In this document: positions 62,961-64,000 of the stretch, one piece after another
Layout: every line of letters begins with the position of its first letter
How positions within the stretch are numbered: the first letter of the stretch is position 1
DNA from: Nostoc sp. NIES-4103
GTDB taxonomy: Bacteria; Cyanobacteriota; Cyanobacteriia; Cyanobacteriales; Nostocaceae
Direction: 5' to 3'
DNA length: 64,000 nt
Assembly: GCF_002368335.1 (NCBI RefSeq)
Contig: NZ_AP018288.1
Coordinates: 3,553,044-3,617,043 of the forward strand
Made by a program: the position numbers and the translations under genes
Notes under the pieces: generated by a model
What the model saw: only the letters and a program-made list of their open reading frames with translations
What the model was told of the DNA's origin: nothing
Database searches by the model: none

Positions 62961-64000
62961 ACCAATACCTCCAATGGCAATTTCTGCTTGAGAAACTGTT
63001 GGAGTTCAGAAATCGTTGGGGGAGTTGTTTGGCTGACTACGTAAGCTACCAAGCGTTTGTCACCAGGGGTATCTTCTCTGAGGATGACTACTGACTGTTG
63101 TACAGATGGGTGCTGGCTCAATGCCGTTTCGATTTCCCCAAGCTCAATACGAAAACCACGTAGTTTGACTTGTCTATCAATGCGACCGAGAAATTCGATA
63201 TTCCCATCAGGACGATAGCGTACTAAATCACCTGTTTTGTAAAGACGAGATTCGGGTTCTTTGCTAAAGGGGTTGGGGATAAAACGCTCGTTGTTCAGTT
63301 CGGGACGGTTGAGGTAGCCTCTAGCTAAACCTGCACCACCAATGTACAATTCTCCTGGTATACCTACAGGTACTGGTTGTAGATACTCATCTAAGATGTA
63401 GACTTGTGTGTTGGCGATCGCTCGTCCAATAGAAATTGATCCTACACTCTTGTCCAGTTGTCTAGGAATAGGGTAGCAACAAGTAAAAGTTGTGTTTTCT
63501 GTCGGGCCATATCCATTAATAATCTGTGTCGATGGCAAATTCTCATAAGCTCTCTGAACGTGAGCAACTGAAAGTGCTTCTTTGCCAATTAGTAGCTGTT
63601 TAATTCCTGACAGAGCTGTTGCGTCCTCATCAATTATCGAGTTAAACAAAGCCGCCGTTAGCCACAAAACCGTAATGCCATGTTTGTCGATTTCCTCACG
63701 CAGACTTTGAGATGTGGGAATAGTTCCGGGGAAAAGAACACATTTAGCACCATGCAACAAGGCTCCCCAAATCTCAAATGTGGAAGCATCAAAAGAAATT
63801 GGAGCAAGTTGCAGAAATCTTTGTGTAGCATCTAGATGAACGTAATTTACGCCAAACAACAGACGATTAACGCCACGGTGAACAACTTCCACTCCTTTTG
63901 GTTTACCTGTAGATCCAGAGGTGTAGATGACATAGGCTAGGTTGTCTGGTGTAACTTGGCTAGTTAAATTTTCTGCGCTTTGTTGTGCAATAATTTCCCA
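62957..64000 (-). pseudogene. NRPS adenylation domain, truncated at its 3' end; 5' end outside window
   Basis: 348 codons are seen to the window edge. Adenylation core motifs: A3 YTSGSTGKPKGVEV, A4 FDASTFEIWGALL, A5 INGYGPTENTTF, A6 GELYIGGAGLARGYLNRP, A7 YKTGDL and A8 GRIDRQVKLRGFRIELGEIE. The frame stops at QFLKQKLPLEVLV, where the A9/A10 part (KLPEYMVP..., NGKVDR) should follow. The A10 lysine, the thiolation domain and everything after are missing. By hand alignment to GrsA the specificity positions read D-A-F-W-L-G-G-T-F, similar to valine-type codes. The gene continues upstream beyond the window. Confidence 0.85.

Overview
The window is chromosomal DNA of a filamentous, probably heterocyst-forming cyanobacterium (Nostocales: Nostoc, Anabaena or Calothrix-like). 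The evidence is the very frequent HIP1 octamer GCGATCGC, heptanucleotide tandem repeats (AACTCCT, CCCCAGT, TCACCAG and similar) in many intergenic gaps, and typical cyanobacterial genes: cyanophycin synthetase 2 and cyanophycinase, PAM68, a PAP/fibrillin protein, a gamma-tocopherol methyltransferase, an L-lactate oxidase-like flavoprotein and large two-partner-secretion adhesins.

Layout. 1-734: the 5' part of a HAMP-containing sensor gene, cut by the window edge. 1.4-5.0 kb: divergent cphA2 and cphB with a small unknown gene between them. 5.6-9.6 kb: a GH13 glycosidase, rpsO-PAM68, and aroF. 9.7-15.8 kb: a 2020-codon tamB whose N-terminal part carries an in-frame minisatellite. 15.8-17.4 kb: 1.6 kb with no convincing intact gene. 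17.4-19.4 kb: a hybrid REC-PAS-kinase-REC protein. 19.6-20.8 kb: gene remnants (a truncated methyltransferase, a minus-strand fragment, a broken DUF928 gene). 20.9-25.0 kb: exbB-exbD, two small or unusual genes (one MMADHC-like), MITE-like palindromes and a PIN/TRAM protein. 25.3-33.5 kb: hemW, ktrA/ktrB-type potassium uptake, gamma-TMT, a secreted HEAT-repeat protein with near-identical 35-residue repeats, and the lactate oxidase-like gene. 33.6-34.4 kb: tRNA-Leu(CAA) and tRNA-Gln(TTG), each with a recognisable promoter. 34.4-43.5 kb: conserved cyanobacterial proteins, SpoIID/LytB, AI-2E family permease, ftsH, a Uma2 protein and a PAP/fibrillin.

The most interesting region is 44.0-57.8 kb. 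A response regulator, a CHASE2 histidine kinase and an exported DUF928 protein form a tight plus-strand group. It converges on an exported TPR-CHAT protein with an intact His/Cys dyad. Then come an RTX calcium-binding protein, a two-partner-secretion exoprotein (TpsA), a DUF4351 nuclease-like protein and the TpsB transporter, the last apparently co-transcribed with a tRNA-dihydrouridine synthase. I read this as a signalling-plus-secretion locus in which a periplasmic caspase-like protein could act on, or sense, the secreted adhesin. The functional link is inference. The single domains are well known, and the neighbourhood may already have been noted in other cyanobacteria.

59-62.4 kb holds an AraC regulator divergent from a short-chain dehydrogenase, an NTF2-like protein and a small unknown protein. 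At 62.4-64.0 kb an NRPS adenylation domain stops before its A10 motif and overlaps an N-terminally truncated MFS gene. This looks like a deletion scar in a natural-product cluster that continues beyond the window.
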